Source of the DNA: Prolixibacteraceae bacterium
Lineage (GTDB): Bacteria > Bacteroidota > Bacteroidia > Bacteroidales > Prolixibacteraceae
Direction: 5' to 3'
DNA: 52,716 nucleotides
Assembly (NCBI GenBank): GCA_019163175.1
Contig: JAFLKN010000028.1
Location: 1-52,716 of the forward strand
The notes below the pieces were generated by a model. It saw nothing but the letters and a program-made list of their open reading frames with translations. It was not told the origin of the DNA and did no database searches. A program made the translations under genes and the position numbers. Of this stretch, positions 34,363 to 44,500 are shown in pieces. Every line of letters begins with the position of its first letter. The stretch's first letter is position 1.

Positions 34363-35196
34363 CTATTTCGCGAGCAGTTTGGTCTGTTGGCTGAATTCAT
34401 TGACGGTTTTAAGGTCGAACTCGTAATAATCGAGTTTTTTATTCATATCCAGTTCCGTTTTGATGGAATAGTCAGTTATCAGGCAGTTAGTCCTATCATA
34501 AGTTAACCGACCCTTTCCGCTACCGGTGCCTGTGAACGAATTGTCCATTATTTTCGGGGTCATTTGGTAGCTTTGGCTAAGTTCGAATTCTGCCAGATTG
34601 TTTGTAATGCTGAGTAGCTTATAAGTTGTGGTAACAGCAATTGCAATGGTAGAACCCTCCATAGGCATCGATGTTGGACGATCTGTCGAAAACTGATCGC
34701 CGATTTTAAGCCGTTGTTCCGGAAATTTGAATTGCTCAAACGTATTTTGCACCGTTTGCAAAAGCTGGATTCGCTGATCAATTTTAAGCGTGTTGGAAAC
34801 GACTTTATTAAAAGTTGGTAGTGCATTGTTCTGAATTTCGCCCTGAACCACCGTTCCTTCCGGAATTTCATTCTTCCCGTCGAGGCTCATTATTTTTTTA
34901 TAGGTAAGGTTGACCTGGAAACTGGAGTCTGCCGAACTTTTACCGGTTACCAACTCCGCATCGGTTTTGGTCCGTACCTTCGAAATCGTTGGATTTTTTA
35001 CACCCATGCTTTTCAGTTTTCGCATGGCAATGTCTTGTCCTGAATAGGTAATTACTGTTTCAGCTCCTCTGATGGTGGTTATGCTGTAGACCTTTTCGGG
35101 TTGGTATTGTACTTTCAGGATCAGTCCCTCTGGTTTGGGTGGGGTGCTGCAAGAAAAGAGGGAGAACAGAAATAAAATGGCGAGTAGTTTTTTCAT
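34363..35196 (-). CDS. Lipoprotein of unknown function, DUF6263-like
   Basis: The protein has 277 residues with a lipoprotein signal (lipobox FSLFSC, Cys16). The mature part has alternating strands, including VQYQPEKVYSITTIRGAETVITYSG, and a middle segment about a parameter-like FEQFKFPEQRLKIGDQFS, as in Bacteroidota proteins annotated DUF6263. No catalytic motif is evident. It sits between the HTH-HEPN-like gene (33 bases) and the YCII gene on the same strand, inside the agmatine cluster. Confidence 0.6.
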   Translation of the reverse strand: MKKLLAILFLFSLFSCSTPPKPEGLILKVQYQPEKVYSITTIRGAETVITYSGQDIAMRKLKSMGVKNPTISKVRTKTDAELVTGKSSADSSFQVNLTYKKIMSLDGKNEIPEGTVVQGEIQNNALPTFNKVVSNTLKIDQRIQLLQTVQNTFEQFKFPEQRLKIGDQFSTDRPTSMPMEGSTIAIAVTTTYKLLSITNNLAEFELSQSYQMTPKIMDNSFTGTGSGKGRLTYDRTNCLITDYSIKTELDMNKKLDYYEFDLKTVNEFSQQTKLLAK

Positions 35197-35229
35197 TTAA
35201 TGTCAAATCGATATAATAATAATTAAAGC

Positions 35230-36024
35230 TCAAATCTCACTTTGTCTTTTCTTGATGTTGTGAAAGGATTCCGAAAACCAATTCATTAGTTTTTTTATAT
35301 GAATCAAGTCAATAAACATTTCATCAATATCAGCTTTTAGTCCATATCGAAATGAAGTGCCATCAGGGTCAAAATCATTAAAGGCAAGTATTATATTTTC
35401 AAACCATTTTGGCGGTGTAGTAGCATACTTGTTTTTAAGAAGATTTAATAATTCATTGTAAAGAGTTAGAAGATTATGGGTCTTTCCATCATTGGGAAAG
35501 GTTGATTGTGGATTGGGAATAACAGCCTTTAAATAGAGTTCAGTCGCATGTCTATAGTTATATATGGCGGGATATATGATTTCATCATTGTATTCATTCT
35601 CAATCCCAAAATCGATAAGGGCATCCCCAGCTAATTTATATGAATCAGCCAGTGATATTTTATCATTGGACTTAGTATGTCCCCCTAACATCCATACTTT
35701 ACCTCCAAGTAATTCTTCTGAAAATTCTCTGAAAATAGGAGTTACTTCTATTGCTAATTCATTATATGGATATTCAAATTGGCTGTTTGAATTTAGACCG
35801 TATTTTATACTCTCGAAATCTGTTTTATCTTCCCAATACATAAATATGTATCCAAATGTGCAGAGGTCATCAGCCGTAAATTCTCTTTCTATACCTTTTT
35901 CAGGATTTGCTTTTGGATTAAGGTAATCAGAAAAATAATATGCCCAATCTTTGACAAGATTTTTATCCACATTTAGGATCCTTGCAATATCTGATACACC
36001 AAATTTCATTTCATAGCTTATCAT
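35230..36024 (-). CDS. MerR-like HTH plus HEPN-like domain protein
   Basis: I know no named family with this layout. Residues 6-60 look like a MerR-type DNA-binding domain: MKFGVSDIARILNVDKNLVK, then REFTADDLCTFGYI. Residues about 150-235 resemble a HEPN domain: YRHATELYLKAVI (R158, H159, E162, K166) and KTHNLLTLYNELL. No clear RX4-6H nuclease motif is visible, so nuclease action is unproven. The total of 264 residues has no signal or membrane segment. The DNA seems more AT-rich than the flanking genes, and the gene sits between aguB and a lipoprotein, suggesting insertion. A start at Met6 is possible. Confidence 0.6.
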   Translation of the reverse strand: MISYEMKFGVSDIARILNVDKNLVKDWAYYFSDYLNPKANPEKGIEREFTADDLCTFGYIFMYWEDKTDFESIKYGLNSNSQFEYPYNELAIEVTPIFREFSEELLGGKVWMLGGHTKSNDKISLADSYKLAGDALIDFGIENEYNDEIIYPAIYNYRHATELYLKAVIPNPQSTFPNDGKTHNLLTLYNELLNLLKNKYATTPPKWFENIILAFNDFDPDGTSFRYGLKADIDEMFIDLIHIKKLMNWFSESFHNIKKRQSEI

Positions 36025-36072
36025 TTTCTTGAGGGCTTTATTCTTGATGCCAAATGATTGTTCCAGGAATGT

Positions 36073-36960
36073 TTAATCAATAAACCTCTTGGTAATATCT
36101 CCATAGGCATCAATGCGGCGGTCGCGGAGGAAGGGCCAGTTGCGGCGAACATCTTCCATCAGGGTGTGATCGATTTCGGCCATGATGATTTCTTCCTTGT
36201 CGTGCGAGGCTTCGGCAAGTATTTCGCCTTGTGGACCGGCAATAAATGAAGCTCCCCAGAATTCGATTCCTGCCGAGGATTCAACCGGTTTTTCGAACCC
36301 AACGCGGTTGCAGGCAGCCACAAAAATTCCGTTGGCCACCGCATGTCCGCGCTGAACGGTGCGCCATGCATCGTGTTGCTTTATGCCGTATTGTTCTTTT
36401 TCAGAAGGGTGCCAGCCAATCGCGGTAGGGTAGAAGAGTACATCAGCACCTTGCAAAGCAGTAATCCGCGCTCCTTCCGGATACCATTGGTCCCAGCAAA
36501 TTAAGGTTCCGATTTTACCCACTTTGGTGTCAAATGCTTTGAAGCCAATATCTCCGGGCGTGAAATAGAATTTTTCGTAATAACTTGGATCGTCCGGGAT
36601 GTGCATTTTGCGGTAAAGTCCGGCTTCCGAACCATCGGTGTCAATAATGTATGCCGAGTTGTGATACAAACCGGAAGCCCGGCGTTCGAAGAATGGAACA
36701 ATCAACACCACTCCCAGTTCGGCAGCCAAAGCGCTGAAGGCTTTGTATGAATCGTTGTGCAGTGGTTCGGCTAAATCAAAATAATCGTGATTTTCGCTCT
36801 GGCAAAAGTAGAACGAACTGTATAATTCAGGCAAACAAACTACATTGGCTCCTTGCTGGGCGGCTTTGCGAATCCATTCCAGACACTTTTTCAGGTTCAC
36901 TTCCGGAGTTCCGTCCAGCGAAATTTGGGTCAATGCGATGTTGTAGTTTTTTCGTTTCAT
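36073..36960 (-). CDS. aguB: N-carbamoylputrescine amidase
   Basis: This nitrilase-superfamily hydrolase of 295 residues (from MKRKNYNIALTQIS) has the Glu-Lys-Cys triad in order: Glu in VCLPELYSSFYF, Lys in YRKMHIPDDPSYYEKFYF, and Cys in TLICWDQWYPEGAR. The IPDDPxYYEKFYFTPGD and WDQWYPE strings are diagnostic of AguB. It hydrolyses N-carbamoylputrescine to putrescine, CO2 and ammonia. An ATG seven codons upstream exists, but the conserved fold starts at the one chosen. It leads a leftward series ending with agmatine deiminase. Confidence 0.92.
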   Translation of the reverse strand: MKRKNYNIALTQISLDGTPEVNLKKCLEWIRKAAQQGANVVCLPELYSSFYFCQSENHDYFDLAEPLHNDSYKAFSALAAELGVVLIVPFFERRASGLYHNSAYIIDTDGSEAGLYRKMHIPDDPSYYEKFYFTPGDIGFKAFDTKVGKIGTLICWDQWYPEGARITALQGADVLFYPTAIGWHPSEKEQYGIKQHDAWRTVQRGHAVANGIFVAACNRVGFEKPVESSAGIEFWGASFIAGPQGEILAEASHDKEEIIMAEIDHTLMEDVRRNWPFLRDRRIDAYGDITKRFID

Positions 36961-37082
36961 GTGGATCGATATTTCGGGCAAAAATAATCTTTTTTAGGAA
37001 ACACATTTTTATTGGGCGGATTGAAGGATCGATGGACTGATTTTCAATCTGGAAACTGCGACTGGAGACTGCGACTGAGTCT

Positions 37083-37820
37083 TTATTCTTCCTTGAAATA
37101 TTCCTTTCCGGCGTTGCAAATGGGGCAGCGATAACTTTCCGGCAGCTCTTCAAATGGAGTTCCGGCAGCAATTCCCATCGTTGGATCGCCTTCTTCCGGA
37201 TCGTAAACAAACCCACAAATGGCGCAGATGTATTTTTTACCGTCAAAGAGAGTGACATCGGTTTCGCCATCCCGTTCCTCAACAATAATCGACTGAACTT
37301 CGTCATCCAACTTCGATTTTTCGATGTAAGTTGGCGAATTTTTGGGCGAGTACATTTTGTATTTTTCGCGGTAATACTGGTAAGTGAGCGGTTCGTCGTC
37401 CGAAACTTCATCGGTATCGATCACTTCACCAATAATCAGGTAATGTGTTCCCAAATCAATCGACTTCACCACTTTGCAATCGAACCAGGCCACCGAACTA
37501 TCCATCACAATGGGCGATCCGGATTGACCTTTAATGTAATTGATTCCGGAGAACTTGTTGATGTCGGTTGATGACATAAACCCAAAGTCGCCAATGATTT
37601 TCATGTTCACTTCCTTTTTCAGGACTGAAACCGAAAACGCACCCGAATCGAGAATAATTTGGGTGGAGAAGTTGTTTTTGTGGCACGAAATAGCCAGTTG
37701 GGGTGGTTCTGAAGTGACCTGAAACGTAGTGTTGGCAATGTATCCGGCTTTTTTACCCTGATGTTCGGCAGCAATCAGATACAATCCGTACGACAATTTA
37801 TGGAAGGCTTTAAGTTTCAT
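37083..37820 (-). CDS. Flavin reductase-like domain fused to rubredoxin (high-molecular-weight rubredoxin)
   Basis: The protein has 245 residues. Residues 1-160 have the flavin reductase (FMN-binding split barrel) features KLSYGLYLIAAEHQGKKAGY and ANTTFQVTSEPPQLAISC. After a linker, residues about 193-240 are a rubredoxin: YICAICGFVYDPEEGDP, and RCPICNAGKEYF, giving the two CxxC iron ligands. Such fused proteins pass electrons from NAD(P)H to oxygen or nitric oxide reductases such as flavodiiron proteins (family knowledge). It suits an anaerobe or microaerobe meeting oxygen. No partner is seen next to it. Confidence 0.88.
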   Translation of the reverse strand: MKLKAFHKLSYGLYLIAAEHQGKKAGYIANTTFQVTSEPPQLAISCHKNNFSTQIILDSGAFSVSVLKKEVNMKIIGDFGFMSSTDINKFSGINYIKGQSGSPIVMDSSVAWFDCKVVKSIDLGTHYLIIGEVIDTDEVSDDEPLTYQYYREKYKMYSPKNSPTYIEKSKLDDEVQSIIVEERDGETDVTLFDGKKYICAICGFVYDPEEGDPTMGIAAGTPFEELPESYRCPICNAGKEYFKEE

Positions 37821-37943
37821 ATTTTCTGCTTGTTAAATGATTAACGAATTTACGGTATTTGGTGAAGATTCTTTCAGCTTTCCAGTTTAATTGTAAGGTG
37901 TTGGTGTGGCATCTTTTTTTAGGAAGCTTTTTTCAACAGCTTT

Positions 37944-39848
37944 TTACAACTTGTTAAACCTCCGGTTCATTTTGTGCACCCCGTTCACATAGATTTCCAT
38001 GATGTAGCGCCCTTCAGGCAAATGTTTTAGGTTCAGTCCGGTTGCCGAATCTTTGATGTTGCTGTATTCGTGCTGTTCAATGTATTCACCATCTTTGGTA
38101 ATTCGTACCTTAAGCGTTGAGGTTTTGTTGGTTGTGGTATAAATCGTTAGCGCATCTTTAACCATCCGAGGAAAAATATTCACCGAAACTAGCTCTTTGT
38201 TGGCATCAGCAACTGCGTTTCCGGCGCATTGGAAGGCATAAAACTGACCGTTTCCACAATCACTTTCAAAGAGTTCCAGCAAATTTCCTTTGGTGTCTTT
38301 CAATCTTAATTTGCCCAATCCGGCAGCGGGTTTGTACCAAAATTCGAGGCCGTCGCCTGCCGAATCGTTCAGCATTAAATAATAACTTCCTTCTGCCAGT
38401 TTCAGCGTGTCGTGGTATTGTGTCGCGGCTTTTAGCTGATTGGATAATTTGGAGAAAACAGTATCGCCTTTGCTGCTTAATATGTAGATCGAATTGTCTT
38501 CGGGTTTGTTGTTGGTCAGGAAATCAACTACCAATTCAGTTGGCAAAACAGGTACATCATTAAATTTCGATTCCAATGTGTTGTCGTCTTCCCATTCATC
38601 CTCTGCACCATTTGGCTTGATCAGGGTTACCGAGTAGGTGTTTAATCCCGATTTGGCTTCAATCAAATCAGGAATTGTGATGAGTGCTGATTGATTAAAG
38701 GCCAGATTCCCTTTCCATCGAAATGTTTTTGCAGCGAATCCGAGGGTTTGGTAAGTGATGTTTAAGGTGCGTAGCGCACTTCTGCCCAGGTTCCTGATTT
38801 TGATGACCGGATTAAACGCTCTTGGATTGAAGCGGTTGAATGATTTATCCAGATTAGGAGCTATGATTTCCTCCAAAGCTACATCGTTCTTGTGAAGCGG
38901 TGCCGAATATTGGAAAAAGTAGGAGGTTATTTGCTCTTTGGGCTGGTCAAGGTTTGTGGCTGTGTAAGGTTCCATTTTCAGGTCGATGGTATGGCTTGAT
39001 TTGGTCAATGGAATGTCGATAACATCAGGTTCCTGCAAGTCGCCCGGACACCAGTATCCACGATCGAAAATCCAGGTTCCACCTTGCGGAAACAGCGGAT
39101 TGTTGCCGCATTCTTTCCAGAGGTTGCGGTGATCGACCACCTTGTCGTCGAAAATTAGTTCGCGCCAACGACTGCAAAATTCGCTGCATCCTTTGGGGCG
39201 ATCCATGCCGTGCCCGGTATGCTGAATCCGGAAACGCCCGAAAGAACTGCCACTGGCTCTGTTGACGGGCATTGGTGCCAAACTTGTTTCAATGTCACTG
39301 GCCGGATTTCCGTATTGAAAATTGCCTTCCCACAATTTGTCGAATGCGATCATACGGGCAATCTGCGGTCCAAAATCAACTTTAAAGTCGATGGTCAAAT
39401 CCCAACCCACACTTGTCGATTCGTAGCCGGTATGAATGTATTCAATCTCCACGCTGTCGCGCAGGAAGGACGCAAAATCAGTCACATCCACTTTCCAGGT
39501 ATAGTTCCAGCCCTGAATAAAATTGCTACCGTATGGAGTCAGCATTCTGCCAATTTCCAGATTGAGCAGTTCTCCTTTTTTTCCTCCTTTTCGCAGAAGT
39601 TTAACACGGTCGATGTAATCCCAGTGTGCAATGGGGCGGTCGGTGGGGTAGGCAAGCGTTAAATTCATAAACACACGCCTGATATCCTGCTTTTCTGAGG
39701 GGAAAACTCCCCATTCTTTAAAGCTTTTTTCGCCTTTTTGGGCATCGCAAACAATAGTCATTTTGTTGTGCGTAATCACATGGGCAGGTTGAGCCATGAC
39801 CGTAGCCACACCCAACAGCAGAATCAATATGGGAATAAATCGCTTCAT
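37944..39848 (-). CDS. PNGase F-like secreted protein with type IX sorting domain
   Basis: The protein has 634 residues with a signal peptide ending VMAQ. Residues about 55-300 match the two jelly-roll domains of peptide-N-glycosidase F: HWDYIDR (D77, aligned with catalytic Asp60), HTGHGMDRPKGCSEFC (E223, aligned with Glu206) and FDRGYWCPGD. At the expected Glu118 position I read His139 (EYIHTG), by eye only. About 360-530 hold CARDB-like and LNDSAGDGLEFW segments. The last 80 residues (SVNIFPRMVKDALTIY to MNRRFNKL) are a type A sorting domain, so secretion to the surface is expected. It would release N-glycans from glycoproteins if active. Confidence 0.78.
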   Translation of the reverse strand: MKRFIPILILLLGVATVMAQPAHVITHNKMTIVCDAQKGEKSFKEWGVFPSEKQDIRRVFMNLTLAYPTDRPIAHWDYIDRVKLLRKGGKKGELLNLEIGRMLTPYGSNFIQGWNYTWKVDVTDFASFLRDSVEIEYIHTGYESTSVGWDLTIDFKVDFGPQIARMIAFDKLWEGNFQYGNPASDIETSLAPMPVNRASGSSFGRFRIQHTGHGMDRPKGCSEFCSRWRELIFDDKVVDHRNLWKECGNNPLFPQGGTWIFDRGYWCPGDLQEPDVIDIPLTKSSHTIDLKMEPYTATNLDQPKEQITSYFFQYSAPLHKNDVALEEIIAPNLDKSFNRFNPRAFNPVIKIRNLGRSALRTLNITYQTLGFAAKTFRWKGNLAFNQSALITIPDLIEAKSGLNTYSVTLIKPNGAEDEWEDDNTLESKFNDVPVLPTELVVDFLTNNKPEDNSIYILSSKGDTVFSKLSNQLKAATQYHDTLKLAEGSYYLMLNDSAGDGLEFWYKPAAGLGKLRLKDTKGNLLELFESDCGNGQFYAFQCAGNAVADANKELVSVNIFPRMVKDALTIYTTTNKTSTLKVRITKDGEYIEQHEYSNIKDSATGLNLKHLPEGRYIMEIYVNGVHKMNRRFNKL

Positions 39849-39879
39849 AATAGGGTTTGTAATCGTTTGAAAATCTGAA

Positions 39880-41160
39880 TTAATTGTTCAGTGAGATATT
39901 AAAATCTTCGGTCGGGTTGTTTCCGGTAGTAATTGTGAATGATTGGCTGATCTTAAATTCAGGATTGGTTGCAAGTAGTTTGTAGGTACTGTTCTTTTTT
40001 AGTTTGAATTTCAGGAATTGATTCATGTCATCGGTCTTTCGCGGCGAATAACCAAAATCTACAACTTTGTCACCTTCAAAAACATCAATTCTGCAGCTGA
40101 TCCTCGATTCACTTCCTGAACTTGTTTTGTCTTTGAAAACCACCACATTGGCCATTGTTTCATTTTCAGCTAGTTTCATGCTTTCCAGCGAAGCTTTGTA
40201 GATGTCAAGATATCTTTGCGTTACATTAACGCCCCAAATGTAGGGTTCAGTTTTTCCGGCGAAGGATTTCATTCGCTCAAAACGCGATTTCATTTCCTCC
40301 GGAAGTTTATTTGGATCAATGATGTTCATCAAATGCCCCATGTGGCTAGGGTAATAATACAAATTGGTTGGTTTGTACGAAACAGCATAAATCCAATGCA
40401 GCGGGTTTTCCGGATCGGCTTTTCCGGCATCGGCAACAAACCACGACTTATCAAGGCTATCGGGATAATATTCGATGAACTGCCATTTTTTATCTACCCA
40501 AACTTCACTCCAGGTATGGTTTCCTTTAAAGTTGGTCCACATGGCAGTGCCAGCCAGTCGTGAGGGAATTCCAACCGCCCGGAAAGCGTCTGTAAGGATC
40601 ATCGATAATCCGGTGCAGGTAGCCATGTGTTCCGCCATTGCTTCCAAAGGACTCAAATCTACTTTAGAACGTTTGGTATTGTATTCCACATCAACCTCTT
40701 TGTTTATTTTACGGGCAATGGCAAAGATGGCATCGGTCATGGTTTTCTGGTTTTCGGCATATTTTGCGAAACGTTCGTAATACTCTTTGCGCCACGCATC
40801 GCGGGTTTCGGAAATGTTGGCGTAAGGCAAAACCTCGTTGAAGAATATGGAATCGGGCAAAGCAGCACACCATTTATATTTTTTACGAGCCTTGTAGGCA
40901 TAGTCCGAATTTTCAAGTAGAAACCCGGCTTTTAATGTGGTCAGATCGCGTTTCGGCATATAACTGATCAGAAAAGCCATTCCTTCTTTTTGTTCTTTGG
41001 GCGCTTCATTCAGGGCTTTTTGTAGTTCGGATAAGTTCGTTCCGGATTTAGTCAGGGCTGAATCCAGTAAGGAGTGATAGAATTTAGGAACGCCGGGGTA
41101 TTTGGATTGAAATCCGAATGAAATGGCTCCAATCAGAAGGATGAAAAGTAGTTTGTTCAT
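39880..41160 (-). CDS. Exported transglutaminase-like protein
   Basis: The protein has 426 residues from the chosen ATG at 41160, which gives a clean signal peptide (MNKLLFILLIGAISFG). Residues about 175-250 carry the transglutaminase/papain-like core: catalytic Cys in MATCTGLSMILTDAFRAVGI, His in NHTWSEVWVDKKW, and an acidic partner in FIEYYPDS. A C-terminal domain begins near residue 325 and resembles a carboxypeptidase-regulatory or Ig-like fold. Substrates of such bacterial proteins are mostly unknown; peptide cleavage is as likely as crosslinking. It lies 31 bases upstream of the PNGase-like gene on the same strand. Confidence 0.8.
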   Translation of the reverse strand: MNKLLFILLIGAISFGFQSKYPGVPKFYHSLLDSALTKSGTNLSELQKALNEAPKEQKEGMAFLISYMPKRDLTTLKAGFLLENSDYAYKARKKYKWCAALPDSIFFNEVLPYANISETRDAWRKEYYERFAKYAENQKTMTDAIFAIARKINKEVDVEYNTKRSKVDLSPLEAMAEHMATCTGLSMILTDAFRAVGIPSRLAGTAMWTNFKGNHTWSEVWVDKKWQFIEYYPDSLDKSWFVADAGKADPENPLHWIYAVSYKPTNLYYYPSHMGHLMNIIDPNKLPEEMKSRFERMKSFAGKTEPYIWGVNVTQRYLDIYKASLESMKLAENETMANVVVFKDKTSSGSESRISCRIDVFEGDKVVDFGYSPRKTDDMNQFLKFKLKKNSTYKLLATNPEFKISQSFTITTGNNPTEDFNISLNN

Positions 41161-41207
41161 ATAGTTATATTTAATGAATGTCTGATTTATCAATGCTTGT
41201 TTTTATA

Positions 41208-41460
41208 GGGGCTTTGCCCCTGTGACCCCAATTCCTTTTTTGTCTTCCTGCCCGCCAAAACTTGTCAGACGGGGACACAAAAAAGGAATCAAAAAGGTCA
41301 AGACTGGGTTCGCTTCGCTCGAAAAACCTGCATTTGACGACTAAAATCTTTTTAACTCGCCTACGGCTCAAACAGAAAAGATTTTTTAACGTCGTCTTCA
41401 TTTGTTTTTCGGCTCACCGAACAAGGTCGGTTGCAGCTTTGAGGCGCGTTGATTTTAGAT
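41208..41460. repeat. Structured intergenic repeat, copy 1
   Basis: This fills the gap between the transglutaminase and regulator genes. It holds GGGGCTTTGCCCC at 41208-41220, a long stem at 41229-41241 with about 41275-41288 (ATTCCTTTTTTGT and its complement), and a second stem AAAATCTTTT (41342-41351) with AAAAGATTTT (41375-41384), followed by AACGTCGTCTTCA. The layout is shared with copy 2 at 45640-45910. Stem 2 shows different bases in the two copies but keeps pairing. Confidence 0.7.
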
Positions 41461-41535
41461 AAAAGAACGGATTTTCAAATTTGTTTTCTGTTGATGTTTA
41501 TTTTCTGTTGTAAATATAGTGCAAACGCGGGTTTA

Positions 41536-44500
41536 TCATTTCACTTCGGAAGGTGGTACGCCAAAATATTTACGGAAACAGCGCGAGAAATAGAGTGGAT
41601 CGTTGAAGCCGACACGGTAACTTATTTCGGCAATGGTTTGCTGATGATCATTGTTCAGCAAAAGCTTTTTAGCTTCCTTCAACCGAATGTTGCGCACAAA
41701 CTCGGTGGCCGATTGACCGGTGAGTGATTTCAGTTTCGAATACAACAAGGTTTTACTCATATTCATATGCTGACAAAACTGAGGAACATCGAACTCGGAA
41801 TTATCCAGATTTTCAAATACAATCCGGATGGCTTTGTCCAGAAACTCCTGATCGGCTGGGTTCTGTGCAAAAGTGTTGGCTTCAAGCTCTTCCTGATCGG
41901 CAAAACGGTCTTTCATCCGGCGGCGGTTTTCAATCAGGTTGAAGCAGCGGGCGATTAGTTCGTTCATCCGGAAAGGCTTGGTAATATAGTCGTCGGCGCC
42001 TGCCCCCAAACCTTCCACAATATCTTCTTCCGAATCGCGGGCGGTAAGCAAAATAACTGGCAAATGACTGGTGAGTGGCTCCGATTTCAACATCTTGCAA
42101 AACTCCATGCCGGTCATTCCGGGTAACATCACATCCGAAATAATTAAATCAGGCATTTCCGTATTCAGCCATTCAAAAGCTTTTTCGACCGAACCAACAC
42201 CTTTCACTTCGAAATAGTTATTCAGCTCTTTGGCAACAAACCGAAGCATAGGTTCTTCGTCTTCAATAAGTAAAATACATGGTTTTTCTGTCGTTTCAAA
42301 TTGACTGAAATCCGGATATTCCTCCTTCTTGACAGTCAGTTCTGCAATTTTTTCTGCTGCTGCAAGCGGTAATCTTACCTGAAAAGTTGTGCCATGCAGG
42401 CCGTCACTAATTACATCGATGCTTCCCTGATACAGATTTACCAATTCTTTTACCAGCGACAAACCAATGCCACTGCCAGGAATCCGGTTCAGCTTTTCGT
42501 TGCGCAGACGGTAAAAACGATCGAAAATATTTTGCTGCATTTCCTTCGGAATTCCGGGACCTGAGTCGGTCACCCAAAGCTGCAATTGACTTACCGGAAG
42601 GTCAATTTGCACGGAAAGTTCTACTTTCTCGTTTTCTGGTGTGAATTTAAACGCGTTCGAAAGCAGGTTGACCACAATCTTTTCGAGTTTATCGGCATCG
42701 TATTTTGCCCATAACTCCTGAAGATTGCATTGAAATTCGAAGCGAATATTTTTTTCGTGAGCAAGTGGAGTGTAGTAGTTGGCAATGTTTCGCAGGTGTA
42801 AAACCAAATCGCCCGGACTAATTTCCAGCTGTATTTTGCCTGCTTCCAAGCGCCTGAAATCGACCACCTGATTGACCAGATTTGTGAGCCGCTGTACATT
42901 GGTGTAAATCAGTTCAAGGCTGTCTTTGGCTTCGTGTTGCTGCTCAGCTTTGTTTAGTAATTTCTGCAGAGGAAGCGAGATCAGGGTTAGCGGGGTTTTC
43001 AACTCGTGCGAAATATCAGTGAAGAGCCGCAATTTCAATTGGTCAAGTTCATGAATTTGCTTGTTTCGGGCATACAAACGAATGAGTAGCCAAATTATAA
43101 TTCCGAGAAACGACAGAATTGTAAGGATAAACCACACCCGTTGATAAACCGGGGGCAAAATGCTGAACGAAATCTGTGCAGGCGTGGCTTCAATGTTTCC
43201 GTCGAGATCACGCGAACGCACTTCGAGCGTATAATTTCCGGCATCGAGATCCAAAAATGCAGTCGATTTGTCTTCCGAGAATAATGACCATTCTTTGCCA
43301 TTCAGCCGATATGAAAATTGTATTTTATTGGATGGAGTCTGGTTCCAGTAATCGACAGCATTGTAGGCAATAATTACGTTTCCGGAGGAAGATATTTCGC
43401 GGTTGGAGAAGGCAATGGTTGTTTTTGGTGCCTGATTTTTTTTTCGGTACATGGTGGTTTTAAAAATCGTTGGATCTTCAACCGTGTTCTTAAAATCGTA
43501 TAAATACCACTCGCGGGTGCCCTGGTTAATCCAAAGTGCTCCGTCAACAGACTTCCGCAGATGGCCACGTTCGCGCTGTATATTCAATGCCGGGTGAATG
43601 ATCTGAGCAATAAATTGTCTCCCGTCATAGAAGGAAATGCCTTTATCCGATGCAATGTAAACCGAACTGTCGTTCTCAATGTAAATATTGGTCACCATGT
43701 TGCTTGCCAATCCGTTGAAGGTCGTAAATCGGGTCCATGACTTGCCATCATTGTAAAACAGGCCAGTTCCTCCTTGTGCTACCCAAATCCGATCGGTTGG
43801 TGAGATTTGTACATCGTCGGTCCAGCTACTTACTCTTACCTGAAGGTCAACTTTTTGATTTGTTTTTCCATTGTAAACATTAAAATCGCCTCCTGAAAAC
43901 CATAGTCTGCCATCTGAGGTTTGACCCATTGACGGAATACGTTGAGGAACTTTTTCGCGGTTAACGGCTTTCCATTCAGCGCTTTTGTAATTGTAATAAA
44001 CAAATCCACCATCGTAAAGCGAGTTGCCGAGTTCCAGAAGACCATTTACAGGGAAAGCCACCGCCGAATCACCCAACTCGCAGATGCCATTGTAAGCTAT
44101 TCCAAGATATAGTTTCGGAAATGTGGTATTTTCCCATTTCCCGTTTCGGTAGCGGGCAATGGATGCTTTGCCTTGATGACTTCCGGCAGCCCACAAGCCG
44201 CTGTTAGGGGAAAAATGAATCGTCATGGCCATATTCATTAATCCGTCGGAAGAAGAATGACGCATAAACTTTTGCAAATTCTGGTCGCATTCAACGACTT
44301 CGCCCGTGTTGGTGGTAAACCATAGTTTTCCGTCAGCCGAATTGCATTGAAAGTTTAGCCCCTGCCAGGTGCGAAAGTTCTGCAACGATAAATCTATTTT
44401 CGATAAACTTCCGTCGTTCCCGAAAATAAATAGGTTTTCTTCCCTATCCTGAGCTATTTCGATGTACGAAAGTGGCAGCACCACATCAGGATACTGGTAA

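Noticed and set aside
41262-41462. Open frame of 66 codons on the plus strand in the gap before the hybrid regulator gene
   Set aside because: It lies entirely in the hairpin repeat; such frames arise from the repeat and show no protein-like features.
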